A stretch of DNA of 64,000 nt from Rhynchosporium graminicola. Its lineage: Eukaryota; Ascomycota; Leotiomycetes; Helotiales; Ploettnerulaceae. The stretch's first letter is position 1, and the number at the start of each line of letters is the position of its first letter. The position numbers and the translations under genes were made by a program. Under the pieces are notes generated by a model, which saw only the letters and a list, made by a program, of their open reading frames with translations, was not told the DNA's origin and ran no database searches. This document shows positions 25,664-37,134 of the stretch, in pieces. The DNA lies in the NCBI GenBank assembly GCA_900074885.1, contig FJUW01000035.1:186001-250000 (forward strand). The letters run 5' to 3'.

Positions 25664-26744
25664 ATGGCACTGAATCTAAATGCTCCACCAGAACGTTATA
25701 CCCCGCCTCCCAGACCTCCAACTTACAGCTTCATAACCATCAATGATCCCAAGGAGACGAAGTCACGGTCCAAGAGGCGACAGGTCAGGTCTGCTGTAGC
25801 TTATTACCAGCATCATAAGAACGACAATGAGGAAGCCGGCTTGAGTACGAGAAGGCGGGGTCGGAAGCGGAGAGATGATACCAAGTCCCCCGTGATGCTT
25901 CAACACCAGTCCAGCCAGTCAACAATTTCATCATCAGCCTCAATCTCCACGGCTCAAACAACTCGTGAAGAAGAGAAGCCGCATTTTGATACTAGCTGGA
26001 ACGTTGCGTCTCAGCCGCACTTCATTTTCCGGGGGGCAAGAGTAGACCCTCTCAATTCGTACCCAATCAAATGGAAACCCATTTACGAACCCATTCTAGA
26101 TTTCTGTAAGCTACCTATAATCCCTCTATAGTTCTTCAGAGTACAAGAAACAATGTCAAATCCAAGTCCAACAAAGAAATTGCTAATTCGTGTCAGACAT
26201 GACATATATTTTGGTTGATACCCCAGCAGTATCTGAGCCCGGCAAAGTGTTCCGCCTGAGAACATCATGGTTTCCCTTGGTTATGACGAGCAGTGCAACT
26301 TTCTACGCTGCTCTCTCCCTCGCGGGTTGTATCCTGCACACTCGGCGGAACATCGCTCTCGACACACCAGCTTTGCTTGACATTCGTTCAAAAGCCATCT
26401 CATCTATCAACACCACGCTCTCCAACGACGAGGACTGTAAGACCGATCAGACAATTGGGGCGGTTCTCTGTCTGTGTATTCTGGAGTCATTCCTCAATCA
26501 TCCTGATTTATTTCAGATGCACATGAGTGGTTTGGCGAGAATGGTCCGTCTGAGAGGGGGATTGGATGGTCTAGGGCTCGATGGGTTGTTGAGGAGAATG
26601 ATTGTTTGGATTGACTTTAACCATTCGAGTATCAACGGGACGGACTTGGTGTTCCCGGAGAGTATCGAGGTTGAGGCGAGATTGAGTCCATTCAAGCACC
26701 CAGGGTCTGGAAAGTCATCGCTGACGGGTTCTGCGACTATTTAA
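25664..26744 (+). CDS. fungal transcription-factor-like protein without zinc cluster
   Basis: Exons 25664-26105 and 26197-26744 join in frame (a 91-nt intron) into about 330 residues. The N-terminus PTYSFITINDPKETKSRSKR followed by RRQVRSAVAYYQ matches a very common Pezizomycotina family. Its members resemble the regulatory (fungal_trans_2-like) half of Zn2Cys6 regulators but begin with a short F/xxIxxPxE motif and a basic KxxxxRxVRSHxxR stretch instead of a zinc cluster. A helical middle region (AALSLAGCILHTRR, GAVLCLCILESF, MHMSGLARMVRLRGG) supports this. Their function is unknown. The protein appears cut short: further coding-like sequence follows in other frames (next entry), so this allele may be non-functional. 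Confidence 0.6.
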
Positions 26745-27130
26745 TCGCTTCTCATTTCTTGGATTTGTGTTTCAATGATTGGCGTTATCATTAGAAGATG
26801 TGATGAGGGCTTCGGGAGAGGGTTGTCTAGATATAAATGGATGGAAAAGTTCTGGCTTGGACAAATCAATCGCTGCGGTGTTGAGGGAATAGAAGTACGT
26901 ACTTACTTCAGAGGCTTGCAGAAGATTCGGAAGTTTTCCATGGCGCATTCCTCACAAGCGTATCGATACGGTGTCTCGTCAAATAGTTGGATCAAGGCGT
27001 TTACGGATTCGGGCTGGGCGTCAGATCGGTGTTAAATCAGGAAGGGGGGCTGTATCAACATCCGCCAGACGGAATTACGGATCCAAGATACTTAAGATAT
27101 GTCTCTTCAAACAACTCTCCACCACCCAGA
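26690..27130 (+). pseudogene. frame-shifted 3' continuation of the transcription-factor-like gene
   Basis: Directly after the intact frame, coding-like sequence continues in other frames. One frame gives APRVWKVIADGFCDYLIASH and FLDLCFNDWRYH. It then shifts to LEDVMRASGEGCLDINGWKS followed by SGLDKSIAAVLRE. After a plausible GTACGT...CAG intron (about 26894-26911, too short to be certain) comes RLAEDSEVFHGAFLTSVSIR. These blocks have the amphipathic helical character expected of the missing C-terminal half. I infer two or more small indels. Low identity to anything I recall prevents firmer assignment. Confidence 0.4.
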
Positions 27131-29407
27131 ATCTCTGGCATTCCATTGTGGCTAGGTAAATGTGCTTGTATTGCTGGATTGGATCTGTATAGCTTTCGAT
27201 GAACATTTAATCAACATCCAATGCCATTTTCCTTTTCTCAACCAACTTCCCCCAATACCCATCCGCTACCAATGGGCCCAGTCTCGACTTCAGCTTCACC
27301 GATTAGAATGTCCACTGATTCTCATTTGATCTTTGAAGATGATCACATCTATTTCATCTCGATAGGGTTGTTTCCACTGATTACGCCCACTACTATCCTT
27401 AGCCTGTTAGGCACCCCAGAATAAGTCATCGTCTCTCCCCTGCAGCGATTGGTTGCTTGCTGGCAGCAAGTAGGGCTCGGTTAATGTGTCCGTGGTACTC
27501 GGTTCTTTTGACGAAGTTCTTATTTGCCAGATGAATGCAGAAGAGGGGAGGTGCTGATTTAGTTTACTGCCTGGATTGGGTGGAGCGTTGAACCGCAGGA
27601 GTCGAGGTCGGATATACAGTTCTTTCCGGATATAGTGGGGGCAAGGAAGAGGATTGAGGGAGGCAGTGATGAGTGCGAAGGACTTCATCTTCGTAGCTGA
27701 CGCTAAGAGTTAGATAGTCCGGAGTTTCCGGTGTGTTAACGGGAAATTGAATAGTACAACGCATGAGCGAGTGACTGTTCTGATAACGAGGATGAAAAAT
27801 AAGTATGTAGAGACGAGATGGCGATTTCTATACATATCTTTCCCATTATCAAGTTTTGCCGATTCGAGGACGCATCAGTCAATGTTGATGTTATAGTTAG
27901 ACGAGTGGAATTACCGGGGTGGTGTACCCTGGGATTGTGTGCTTACATTCCTGATCACCAGTTCCTTTGAGCGTTCCTGCAGCATTTACACAAGGGCGTG
28001 AATGGTACGAGACTCTAGGAAGAGACGTGCTGTTGAAATGCCGTTGCTTGCCAGATGTAGAAATTGAAGTTCCATTTTTCGTGACTACGATATGGTCTAC
28101 ATCGTCGGCGCTGGCTCGAGTTCAGTCGTTTTGAACCCGTCAAATTGTTCCTCTCGGGTCTGCTACTATATGAGGAGGTAAAATGGAGGAGGAGAGCAAT
28201 ACAGTAGGTAGTCGTGACAGACTCCTCAGCGACTAGGCTGATTATCTGCGCATAATATGGGTCTACTATGACTGAGGCGAGCTACAGGAAGAAGTTGAAG
28301 TGGGCTGGAATGATAGTGCGAGAAAGCAGTCGAAGGGCCTGTTAGTACTTGGAAGAGTTCAAAAAAGATGCAAGGTTTTGAACACTATAGATAGCTTCAC
28401 CTCTTGACAATTTCCCACCAGTATCAATCAAAGCAATGCACTTCTCTCTCGGTACCTGTAGCTTGGGATTCCTATGTACGAGAACGATTTCTTGTGCAGG
28501 CCACTAGACAGAATCTACCAAAAGTCAGCTTCGGCTTCATAGACAGACGAGTCCTACTATCGCATGGGTAATCACATGAGAAATGCCTCCTTGATAGCAA
28601 CTAGCTTACATTACCCACAAGCCTACACGATAGTTCACCATCCCTACATTCCCAGCTAAAGTAAGTATTAGCGTAGTAGTGTAGTAGAACTCAATGTCTC
28701 GCTCGGCTCAGGCCTGATGTTATCGTTTATCGATATCACTACTGTCGGCCTAAGCAAGTGTCCAGGAAGCCACCAGCCTCCATCCGTTCCTCTCGCACAT
28801 GCTTCTCCAAGTCTCATGTGACGTATCTATATAGTTACCAAGGAACAGCTCAAGCTATGCACTGGTAGCTTACCGATAGCTTGTAGAACCACACTCACAT
28901 ATACATATCATGTGCATGTACTGATATACTCACGTTCCAATGAACACAAGAATAACATATATAATCTCAATCATGGATTGTCACGTCCTGGAGATTTCAC
29001 ATTGGCTCTACTGGAAGGTATACAAGCTGTTAAGATTAGGCATGGCCCACTCGCCAACTAGATAAGGCGAGAGCTAGCTAGGTAGGTACAGGCCTCAGTG
29101 AATCCTAGATATCGGCATCGGCTAATGTAACATAGGTAGACGACTAAGATGGGTGGGTGGGTACCGTACCGCACACGTACCTCGCCTAGCACCTCGCTTA
29201 TCATCGAGGGTAAGTAAACAAAGCGAATTCGAATACTATCTGAAGCGAAGAAGGTAAGTGAGAGGAAGGAAACGAAGTATCATATCATTAGCAAAGCCAT
29301 GCCATCGCTCGTTTGTGTCTTTCTCTCTCTTTACTTCGTGACGATAGATGTAGAGAGTAGATAGATACTATATACCTCTCTACCTAGGCTTGACCAAGAA
29401 GTTAGAC

Positions 29408-29445
<38 letters not shown>

Positions 29446-30766
29446 CCACTAAGTACGTTCGAAAGGATAGACATGGAAAAAGAGGGAAAATGGAGATGTC
29501 AGCCTGTTTGCATAGCCGCATGATTATTTCAGCGAATCAACATCCCAGACAACATATGACCAGCGCACGTGTATATCAAGTAAACCTTACGGAAATCACG
29601 ACAAGTTCTGTCCGCAAGGACAGTAAAATAAAGGCGTCAAGCACACACCATACCATAAGCAAGCAAAGAAATAATATAGAGCTGAAAGCTCGAAGCTTGC
29701 TTACAACTCTTCCACCTCATTCCGTGCTCCAAAAAGCCTACGCAGCTTCCGAAGCCGTGGGTGGTAGTGAAGCCGGCTTTCGGAAGCAACATCATCTCTC
29801 CTTTCTCCATCATGCCCTTCTCGTGTTCCTGTTGCTAATCTCGTTCCTTTCCCTCTGGCTTACCTTTCAACCTCTTCCTCTTACCTCTTCCTCTTCCTCT
29901 ACCTCTTCCTTTTTCTTACCCCCTTCCCCTTTCCAGAACCCTTTTGATTCACCACACCTATCCCACCGACCGCCCCACGACTCACAACTCCTCGACCAAC
30001 ACCACCTCTCCGTCTCACTTCACCATTCCTCCCTTCCGCTTAAACCCCTTGAACTCCACTCCCATCTCAACACCTCACGCTCACCTCCACCCATCCTAGC
30101 ACCTGCTCCTCCCCCTCCCCACAAAACCCAACGAACCAACCAATCAAACGATCACCGACCAACACCAACATCCATCATCCAACGATATTCGTTCGTTACT
30201 TCGCTAGACTGACATACATATACATACATACATCATACATGCTCGGCAGGCTTACCTTACCTGATCTGCCCGGACCGGACCTTGCTTACCCCTCTTCCTG
30301 AAACCACCTTCAAGTCAGATGTAAATGAAGATAAATAAGCAAGCGCACGTGCCACACCTCCCTAGAACGAGTGGAAGAGAAGTGAACAAACAGACAAGCA
30401 AACGAAACGGTAAGCGGCAGACAAAAGCGGTTGCGGGTGTATGCGGGACACTGTAGCTATCAGCAAACACAGGTAAATTGATCTAAATATGTACGTAGGT
30501 TTAGCCTACCATGATGTTTCACCGGTTCAAACGCACATGCAAAGAAGCCTATCGTGTAGAGTGGGTAATTGTCTGGTATTTGTCAAGTCCGGAGATAATC
30601 TAATACACAGAAAAGCGAGCTCAAGCAGAGAAATCCCAGGTGTCCCCCTTGCCACCAGCGAACACCAACGATAGGTAGATGTCGCTGAACGATCAAAGAG
30701 AAAGTACAGAGATGGTGCTAAAAACTACAAGTGAAGGTAAAAAAAGAGTTTTTACCCCCAACCCAC
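27131..30766. other. long intergenic region, possible short open frames only
   Basis: About 3.6 kb between the transcription-factor-like gene and the Ksp1-like kinase. A 93-codon minus-strand frame (27407-27688) and a 240-codon plus-strand frame (29490-30212) are open. The second is dominated by Pro/Ser/Thr/His low complexity from C-rich DNA and is not convincing as a gene. A TC microsatellite is listed separately. No RNA gene was recognised. Confidence 0.45.
29411..29442. repeat. (TC)16 microsatellite
   Basis: An uninterrupted TC dinucleotide run of 32 bp is visible. Such runs are length-variable between strains. No function is implied. Confidence 0.95.
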
Positions 30767-32701
30767 TCACAAATGGAGGTCTGCGAAACCCCCAACCCAT
30801 TCGAGGTCACCATGACGTTTGTGGACGCCATGATCATGACTCTTCTCCTTTGCCCATGGGCATCCCTTGCCCTTGTCCTTAGCACTAGTAGTATCCTTAA
30901 CAGTATTCAACTTATGACAAACTCCAACTCCGGCTCCAAACCCTGAAAAGCCCAATCCAACGTTTCGACGTACTTTCCACAACTCGGGTGACTTCTCCGA
31001 ATCTGATGTGCCAGTGTATGCTCGCCTGCGTTCTCCCAACTTAGACCACTTGTCGCCGGTGGTCCGCTTGGATGGTGGCGAGTATCGAGGAGGGGACTGC
31101 GGGATCTCTTTCGGGGCATCGTGAAAAAAGAAGCCGTCCGCAACAAGGTCTCCATCGATATCGTGGGCAATAGTAGTGACAACATCGGAGCTCGCCTTGT
31201 TAATATTTACAAGAGAAGAGCTTTTTGGCTCCAAAGGCCCACGGCGTATCGTATCATCTTCATCTTGCTTACTCTCGTGACTCCAAGTTCTCGCATTCTG
31301 CATCTGTCGTGCCTTCAACTGCTTGTCGGCTTCTTCCTCTTCTTCCTCCTCCTCCTCCTCATCCCAGAGGTCACTCCAACTCTTGGAGGCGACCTCGGAC
31401 TTCTTACCAAAGATGGATGCAAGGGATGGCAATGGCTTTGGCTTTGACATTGTGATTGGCAGCGAGCCTGAGATTGGTGTCAGGCTCGCCTTGGGTGGTC
31501 CAGACTTCATGGGTCGTCTGATGGCCATTGACCTCATCGAAGTCCCAAGAGAGGATTCGAGCATGGATGCCAAGGATGGGGTCTGCTCACCAACAGAGAA
31601 CCAGTCCTTGTTGCTCTCCTCCGAGCTGGGGAAGAGGTCCTCGGAATCATAGCTCTCATTGTCGTCAGCGATGACGGACAGTTGACGGTATTGTTGAGGT
31701 GGACTGGCGTGCAAGGCCTTGGCCCACGGGAAGGAGCCGTTATCCATCTGGGGGCTCTGAATGGATGGAGTACGAAGAGGCTCGCGGTTGGCACTGGCAA
31801 TCCCTCTTCTCTCGGCCATGCAAAAGTCGTCCAGTGCCTCATCAAAGGTAGTGAAGCTGACGAGGCGCTCGAGTGCCTCGCGAGCAGCTTGCAAAGATCG
31901 CTTGCGTGGGTCCAAGCTCATGCACTGTGCAATGACTTCATAGGTGTCTTGTGACATGGTTGGGAAGACATCGAAAAGCGACTGCTTGTCTCGAGAAAAG
32001 TCCAGGAAGAGAGGATCAGACTCCGTTGGTGTGGTGAAAGGGTTTCTGGAGAATAAGATGTTCAATAAGCAGATACCAATGGCCCAGATATCGGCTTGTT
32101 CAGGTGCGTATCCGGCTCCAGCGGAATCGTATTGTTCAGGAGACATGTATCGATCACTTCCAACGGTTGTCTCGTAAGTCCATTTGTCGGTGGTGGCCAG
32201 ACCGAAATCACCAAGTTTCATCTCCCCAGCTTGAGTCAGAAAGATGTTCTCTGGTTTGATATCTCGGTGATAGAGGCCTTTGCCATGGGTGTAGGCAACG
32301 GCATCGACAAGCTGGAGCATAAAACGACGAACATGCTCGGTTTCCAGAGGGCCAGTACCGGTTCGGATGGCCTCGTACAAGTCACCCCTCGAGCAAAACT
32401 CGAGGACAATGTAGATGTGAGACTCGGTCTCGAAGGAATGAATCAGGTTGACAATGTTGGGGTGATTGCCTAGAAGTGCATGGCAAGCCAACTCCTCGGA
32501 CTTTTCATCAACAGCAAATGAGTAATCTCCATCGATGATGGCGGATTTCTTGGTCAAGCACTTGACGGCGACCATCTCATTTGTGGTCAGGTCCTCGGCC
32601 ATGAATACCATGCCGAAAGAACCGTGGTTGAGCGGAGACACTGTTCGGAACCGTCCATCAAGGACGACTCCATCGTAAAACTGATCTCGAAGGCACTCCA
32701 T
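30767..32701 (-). CDS. Ran1/Ksp1-type serine/threonine kinase
   Basis: A single uninterrupted exon encodes 644 aa from the ATG at 32701 (an alternative in-frame ATG lies two codons upstream at 32707). The kinase domain covers about residues 17-300: NHGSFGMVFMAED glycine loop, VAVKCL lysine, YHRDIKPENIFL catalytic loop, LGDFGLAT, and the PEQY-type activation segment MSPEQYDSAG. This pattern, including the P-E-Q-Y and a linker of YAPEQADIWAIGICLLN, is that of fungal Ran1/Pat1 and Ksp1 kinases. Ksp1 links PKA and TORC1 to repression of autophagy in yeast, and Ran1 represses meiosis in fission yeast; which role applies here is not determinable. The tail (about 340 aa) is low complexity, with an uninterrupted run of 11 Glu, a W-rich WSDLWDEE motif and several Ser/Pro sites. 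Confidence 0.9.
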   Translation of the reverse strand: MECLRDQFYDGVVLDGRFRTVSPLNHGSFGMVFMAEDLTTNEMVAVKCLTKKSAIIDGDYSFAVDEKSEELACHALLGNHPNIVNLIHSFETESHIYIVLEFCSRGDLYEAIRTGTGPLETEHVRRFMLQLVDAVAYTHGKGLYHRDIKPENIFLTQAGEMKLGDFGLATTDKWTYETTVGSDRYMSPEQYDSAGAGYAPEQADIWAIGICLLNILFSRNPFTTPTESDPLFLDFSRDKQSLFDVFPTMSQDTYEVIAQCMSLDPRKRSLQAAREALERLVSFTTFDEALDDFCMAERRGIASANREPLRTPSIQSPQMDNGSFPWAKALHASPPQQYRQLSVIADDNESYDSEDLFPSSEESNKDWFSVGEQTPSLASMLESSLGTSMRSMAIRRPMKSGPPKASLTPISGSLPITMSKPKPLPSLASIFGKKSEVASKSWSDLWDEEEEEEEEEEADKQLKARQMQNARTWSHESKQDEDDTIRRGPLEPKSSSLVNINKASSDVVTTIAHDIDGDLVADGFFFHDAPKEIPQSPPRYSPPSKRTTGDKWSKLGERRRAYTGTSDSEKSPELWKVRRNVGLGFSGFGAGVGVCHKLNTVKDTTSAKDKGKGCPWAKEKSHDHGVHKRHGDLEWVGGFADLHL

Positions 32702-32707
32702 GACCAA

Positions 32708-34300
32708 GTTGTGCAGATGAAGGTGTTGCGTGTTGGTGGGAGAGTGACGTATGGTGGAGTGTGAAATTAGGTTATCAGTGAAAATAGCAAAGGCGGTGAT
32801 GGTAATACAACAGCAGTTTTTTTGGGTTCGAAAGTGTATGCAGTTGAGGAGGACGATTGGGAATGCTTTTGTCTTCTCTGAACAATGTTGATGGCACAGG
32901 GAGCTAGGCTCCAGGGGAGATCTCGAAAGAGCCGAACCGGAAAGTGGAAATGTCGAGTAAACAAACTGGCAACGCTATATAAATGATGTATTCAACCGCC
33001 GTAAAATAATATTGGCGAAACTCCGGTGTGTATCGTGATTGGTAGGGGTCAGAGGCTCATTGATGGGTATTCGAATTGCTAACAAAGGAAATTGTGTTGT
33101 GGTCGTAACAGAAGGACGAGTGTCCGGGAATGAAATATAAAGTCGTTATGCTGACATGGAAGTCGAATGTGTTAAAAGAACGAGAGTCGAAGTATGGAAG
33201 GAACCTCAAGGAAGCGGTACGAGTTAACGTACTGCCGAAGTGTGGTTCTATGTCGGAGGTCGAGGAAGGAATTCGACGAGTAGCTGGTCGAAGGACGAGG
33301 CAACACAATCAACGGAAGTCGACTGCAAAGTGTCTGAGTGTGTGTTATCGTGAAGTGGAGTGAGTGTTGTATGGAGAAGGCTCGAAAGGTTCGTTGCGGA
33401 TGGAAGTGTGACTCGACGTAGAATCGAGATTGTCAGATTGATATCCGGTTTGAACTTGAAGTCTATCTGGAGACAATCTCGAGAACTGTTGGTGAAATCA
33501 TGTGTTGATTGGTCTCGTGGTAGGGAACAGGTAGTCGAAGAGCTCGCTCTCCGTCTGCCTTCTCCGCTTGGGACGAGCTGAGATACTACCGTGGGTGGAG
33601 GGAGGAAGAGCTTAATTGATACGAGAGCAACAGCGGTTCCGTGAATCGAGACGCTCTTGGATGGAAGGAGGTAGTGCACCCAAGTGTGAGGATTGCTTGG
33701 CTGATTGTGTTGAGGAGGAATGAGGAGGAATGTCACGAACGGTTGGCTGAAGGCAGCTCGAAGGATGGATGACGCAGAACGGAGATGAGGGAGGTGGTCA
33801 AGGCGAAGGAAGGTTGGCGGGATGACTCGACTCGACTCGTGTCGTATCGTATCGTATCGTGTCGTGGCCTGGCCTCGAGTTGCAAGGTGGCAGTCCGTCG
33901 TGAGAGTGATTGATTGGGAAATGAGGAACAGGTCAGGTAGGTAGGTTCCCGTGGCGAGACAGAGTAGGTCGGCAGGTAATTAGGAAGAGAGTCGGAGCAG
34001 CGAGGGAAGGAAGGAAGAAGGAGAAGGGAAGGAGCGAAGAACGCTGGAAGTGATCGGTCCTATATCATGCAGCTTTAGGATTGGAGTTGTAGGATGGATG
34101 GATGGGGAGAGAAAGATGGAGAGCAAAGAGAGGTGAACAGGAACAACAGTCATGACTGACAGGGCTAGGCAGGCTAGGCAAGGCAAGGCAAGTCAATAGA
34201 GGGAGGGAGCAGCGGGTCCCCCCTCTAACTCGAAGCGTCTTAGGGCTGGCTAGCTGGCTCTCTAAGGGAAGGGGGGCGGGCTAACGATGACAGGCTTAGT
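32708..34300. promoter_or_regulatory. long upstream region of the Ksp1-like kinase
   Basis: The kinase reads leftward from 32701, so this stretch is its leader and promoter. Open frames (33057-33308, 33248-33736) have no family features. A degenerate (TCGTA)n tract lies near 33830-33870. Long upstream regions are common for fungal regulatory kinases; upstream ORFs were not tested. Confidence 0.45.
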
Positions 34301-34311
34301 GTGGATCCTAC

Positions 34312-34349
34312 CAGTCAGTCAGTCAGTCAGTCAGTCAGTCAGTCAGTCA
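34312..34349. repeat. (AGTC)n tetranucleotide repeat
   Basis: More than nine direct copies of AGTC are visible, followed by a (GCTT)n tract at about 34374-34399. Both lie in the repeat-rich stretch left of the transposon. Confidence 0.9.
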
Positions 34350-34447
34350 CTTACTTCCTTCTCACTTGCCTGCCTGCTTGCTTGCTTGCTTGCTTGCTTG
34401 CCTGTCCGTCCTGTTTCGCACAGCCAAACCCTGAACTGAATGAAGTT

Positions 34448-34488
34448 GGTCCTGGTCCTGGTCCTGGTCCTGGTCCTGGTCCTGGTCC
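34448..34488. repeat. (GGTCCT)n hexanucleotide repeat
   Basis: About seven direct copies of GGTCCT. On either strand this would read as Gly-Pro or Pro-Gly runs, which explains the spurious open frames over it. Confidence 0.9.
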
Positions 34489-34800
34489 GTGCTTGACTCC
34501 TGGCGCGCGCGGTGAAGCATCCCAGGAGGCATTAAGGCGGCATCGGGGTATCATCTCGGATCAAGACAAGACCCAGAAGCAGGAGGAAAGATTGACTGAC
34601 CACTCAGACAGACAACCGTCCGTCGGGGTGCGAGGTGGACACCGCTGAACGCTGAACGCATCCTCTGCCGCTGCTTTGTCCGTCCTGCTTCCACGTCCTT
34701 CCATTCCACTTCACTTCATGGACCAAGGAAGGAAGGAAGCACTTGATCGCACGATGGATGATTGGCTGAGGGGACCCGCTATGTATGGGGGCAATGCCTT

Positions 34801-34851
34801 TTGTCAATTGTCAATTGTCAATTGTCAATTGTCAATTGTCAATTATCAATT
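34801..34851. repeat. (TTGTCAA)n heptanucleotide repeat
   Basis: About seven tandem copies of TTGTCAA, the last ones diverged (TTATCAA). A seven-base unit does not keep frame, arguing against a coding role. Confidence 0.9.
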
Positions 34852-35155
34852 ATGCAAGCCTGCAGTCCTGCAGTCCTTTGTACACCTGCATGGCCGGCCG
34901 GCCGGCCTGCCTGCCTGCCTGCCTGCCAGCTTGCCTTTTCTCCTGTGGGCTGCATATTGCATATTACCTACCTACTTACCTTACCCCCCATACCTACTGT
35001 ACCTACCTCCTACCTCCTACCTCCTACTGTACCGATCTAACCTGCCCGGCAGCCTACCTGCACCGTACAGCTATTTTTCCGTAGCCGCCATGCGCAGGCG
35101 CAGTCGCAGTCGCAGTCACGCTGGCAAGCCCAGTCAAGTCTCCTCTCCCCCAGTC

Positions 35156-35195
35156 AGCCCAGCCCAGCCCAGCCCAGCCCAGCCCAGCCCAGCCA
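35156..35195. repeat. (AGCCC)n pentanucleotide repeat
   Basis: About eight tandem AGCCC units end roughly 140 bp left of the transposon insertion point. Confidence 0.9.
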
Positions 35196-35336
35196 AACAA
35201 AACCTTGCTGTAGGTAGTTCCGGTACAAAACCTACTAGCTGGCTGGCCACTCGTCCGCTTGGAGACCGCTTGTTGACTGACCTCTTGGAGAGAGCCGAGA
35301 GAGAGGCTGCCTGCAGCAAAGCACCAAGTACAAGTA

Positions 35337-35360
35337 CAGTGAAACCCCTGTTATAACGAT
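35337..35360 (+). repeat. left terminal inverted repeat
   Basis: 24 bp identical to the reverse complement of 37135-37158. The first base follows a TA dinucleotide. Confidence 0.95.
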
Positions 35361-35899
35361 TGATTCGGGATAGTTAAAAATATCGTTATAACGGATATAT
35401 CGTTATAAAGGAACGAGTTTATATTATATAAGCTACTTATCAAGGGAACCCTAGGAGAGCGAGTCTCTCTTTATAGACTGCAACTCCTGCTCGTAGCGCT
35501 TAATTACTCGTATATAACTTATATTTATAGTTCTTTGCTTCTTTATAAAGTAAAGTAATACCTTTAAAGCCTGCTTTACGTCTTGAATAGAGTATTCTAG
35601 CTCTAGAACTAAGTCTCTAGCCTTGTCTTTATCCTCTAGAGTTTCGCTTTATAAGTGATCTTCTATTATCTCTTATAATAAAGCGTCGTTAGTCTGCTCG
35701 TTCTCTATATTAATTGCGTCTATTATAGCTTCTTCCGAGGGGTTCAAGAAGTTACTTAAACTTATAGCGTCCTTGATATCTGCTACTATTGAAGCTTATT
35801 AATAAAGCTATATAAGATTAGCTAGCTGAGGTGATATCGGAAGAGCTATTGGAGCTATAACTAGAGTTGATTTCCGGAAGTAGTTATAAATTATCATAT

Positions 35900-36660
35900 T
35901 ACTAACGTTTATAAACTAACTCCGGAATACTTATCGTAGAGCTAAGTGGACGTTTATAAATTGTATTAGCTTATCTTCTCTTTTAAGGTAGTCGATTATA
36001 TATTATAGCTAATAACGATAGTAATAGGCCTTGAGATTCTGAATAATACCTTAATTAAGAGGTTAGAAACGACTAATCGAGTTTAGAAGTAGCTAGAAAA
36101 TCCGAATATTCGAAGGTAGCGGATATAGTTCTAAGCTAGTATAATAAGCTAAGAAGTTATCTATAGCTAGTAAGATAGTTCTATTACTAATATAGAGATA
36201 GAAAGCTTTAAGCTAGTTAACTATAATAACTATATTTATCTAAGCCTTCTTATTCTACTGCTACTCGCCTCCTATAGTCGAAACGCTAATATTCTGTAAA
36301 GCGCGCGGCGTTTTATACTTTCTAATATACTATATTAGAAGCTTATTACTTCCTGTGGCGTTTATATAAATAATAAGAGATATTCGAGACTTATTCTTCT
36401 TTAGGCTAGCGCGGGGTTATATTAATAGACCGCGAGAAGGGGTTATTCTCCAGAATAAGCCGGTTTCGTCTATATTATATATATCCTCCTTGTTATATTC
36501 GCCGGCTAGTGTTCGTAGAGCCTTTATCTCGTCTTTAGTCGATTCTAGTATAGAGGCGTCTTCTCTAAAGCGCTATTATACTCGTATGTTATATCTCTTC
36601 TTATAGCTTTTAAGCTAGTGTTTACTGAATTTAGGGCAAGGCTTGCCCTGATATTAAGGT
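35900..36660 (-). pseudogene. DDE_1 (CENP-B/pogo-like) transposase remnant
   Basis: Reading leftward and allowing RIP-type stops, conserved blocks appear. Near 36600-36500 are ALEKTPLY and STKDEIKALRTLAGEYNKED. Near 36480-36425 comes YNIDETGLFWR followed by ITPSRG, the first catalytic Asp. Near 36165 is AIDNF, the second Asp. Near 36070-36020 is the PLNxGII block, where the third acidic residue Asp now reads Asn (GAT to AAT). Stop codons replace glutamines at the expected sites. Upstream, an eroded helix-turn-helix/CENP-B region is barely traceable up to about 37000. The strand is thus minus. Confidence 0.8.
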
Positions 36661-37134
36661 AATTAGTGCTAGAGAGTTTACGCTTTCTGCTATATGATTT
36701 TACCTGTTATAAACCCTCCGCGAGCCTTAATCCGAAGCTACTATTATATAAGAATCTACTCTAAGTCTTCCTAATAGCTTACTTGTAGTCGTGACTATAT
36801 GCTATTAATTGCTAAAGCTATAGACGTGTTATTAAGGTAGGAGAAATAAGCTCTAAGAGACTCTGATATAGTTAACTAGCTAATCTTATAGTTGAATTAA
36901 GTATAGAACTAATTAATATAAGCTTTATAAGACGGTATAAGCGTTTGGGAGCTTCGCTAGCGTCGTAGAGCTTATCGCTACTTAATTGTAATTGATATTC
37001 GAGGTATACCGAGTTGAACTGATATAACGATATACGGCAATTTGGTAACGATATCGTTGATATTAGGAATTGTATAAGAAAACGCTCCGTCCGTGGAAAT
37101 ATATCGCTATAATGGAAATATCGTTATAACGGTG

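Noticed and set aside
29490..30212. 240-codon plus-strand open frame
   Set aside because: Dominated by Pro/Ser/His runs from C-rich DNA, no domain, no splice partners, no family resemblance.
30907..32473. several antisense open frames over the Ksp1-like kinase
   Set aside because: They mirror the codon pattern of the real gene and lack independent features.
33248..33736. 162-codon minus-strand frame upstream of the Ksp1-like kinase
   Set aside because: Low-complexity composition, likely leader sequence.
34301..35356. long frames with Gly-Pro, Ser-Gln-Val and Pro-Ala-Gln runs
   Set aside because: Produced by the short tandem repeats; not proteins.
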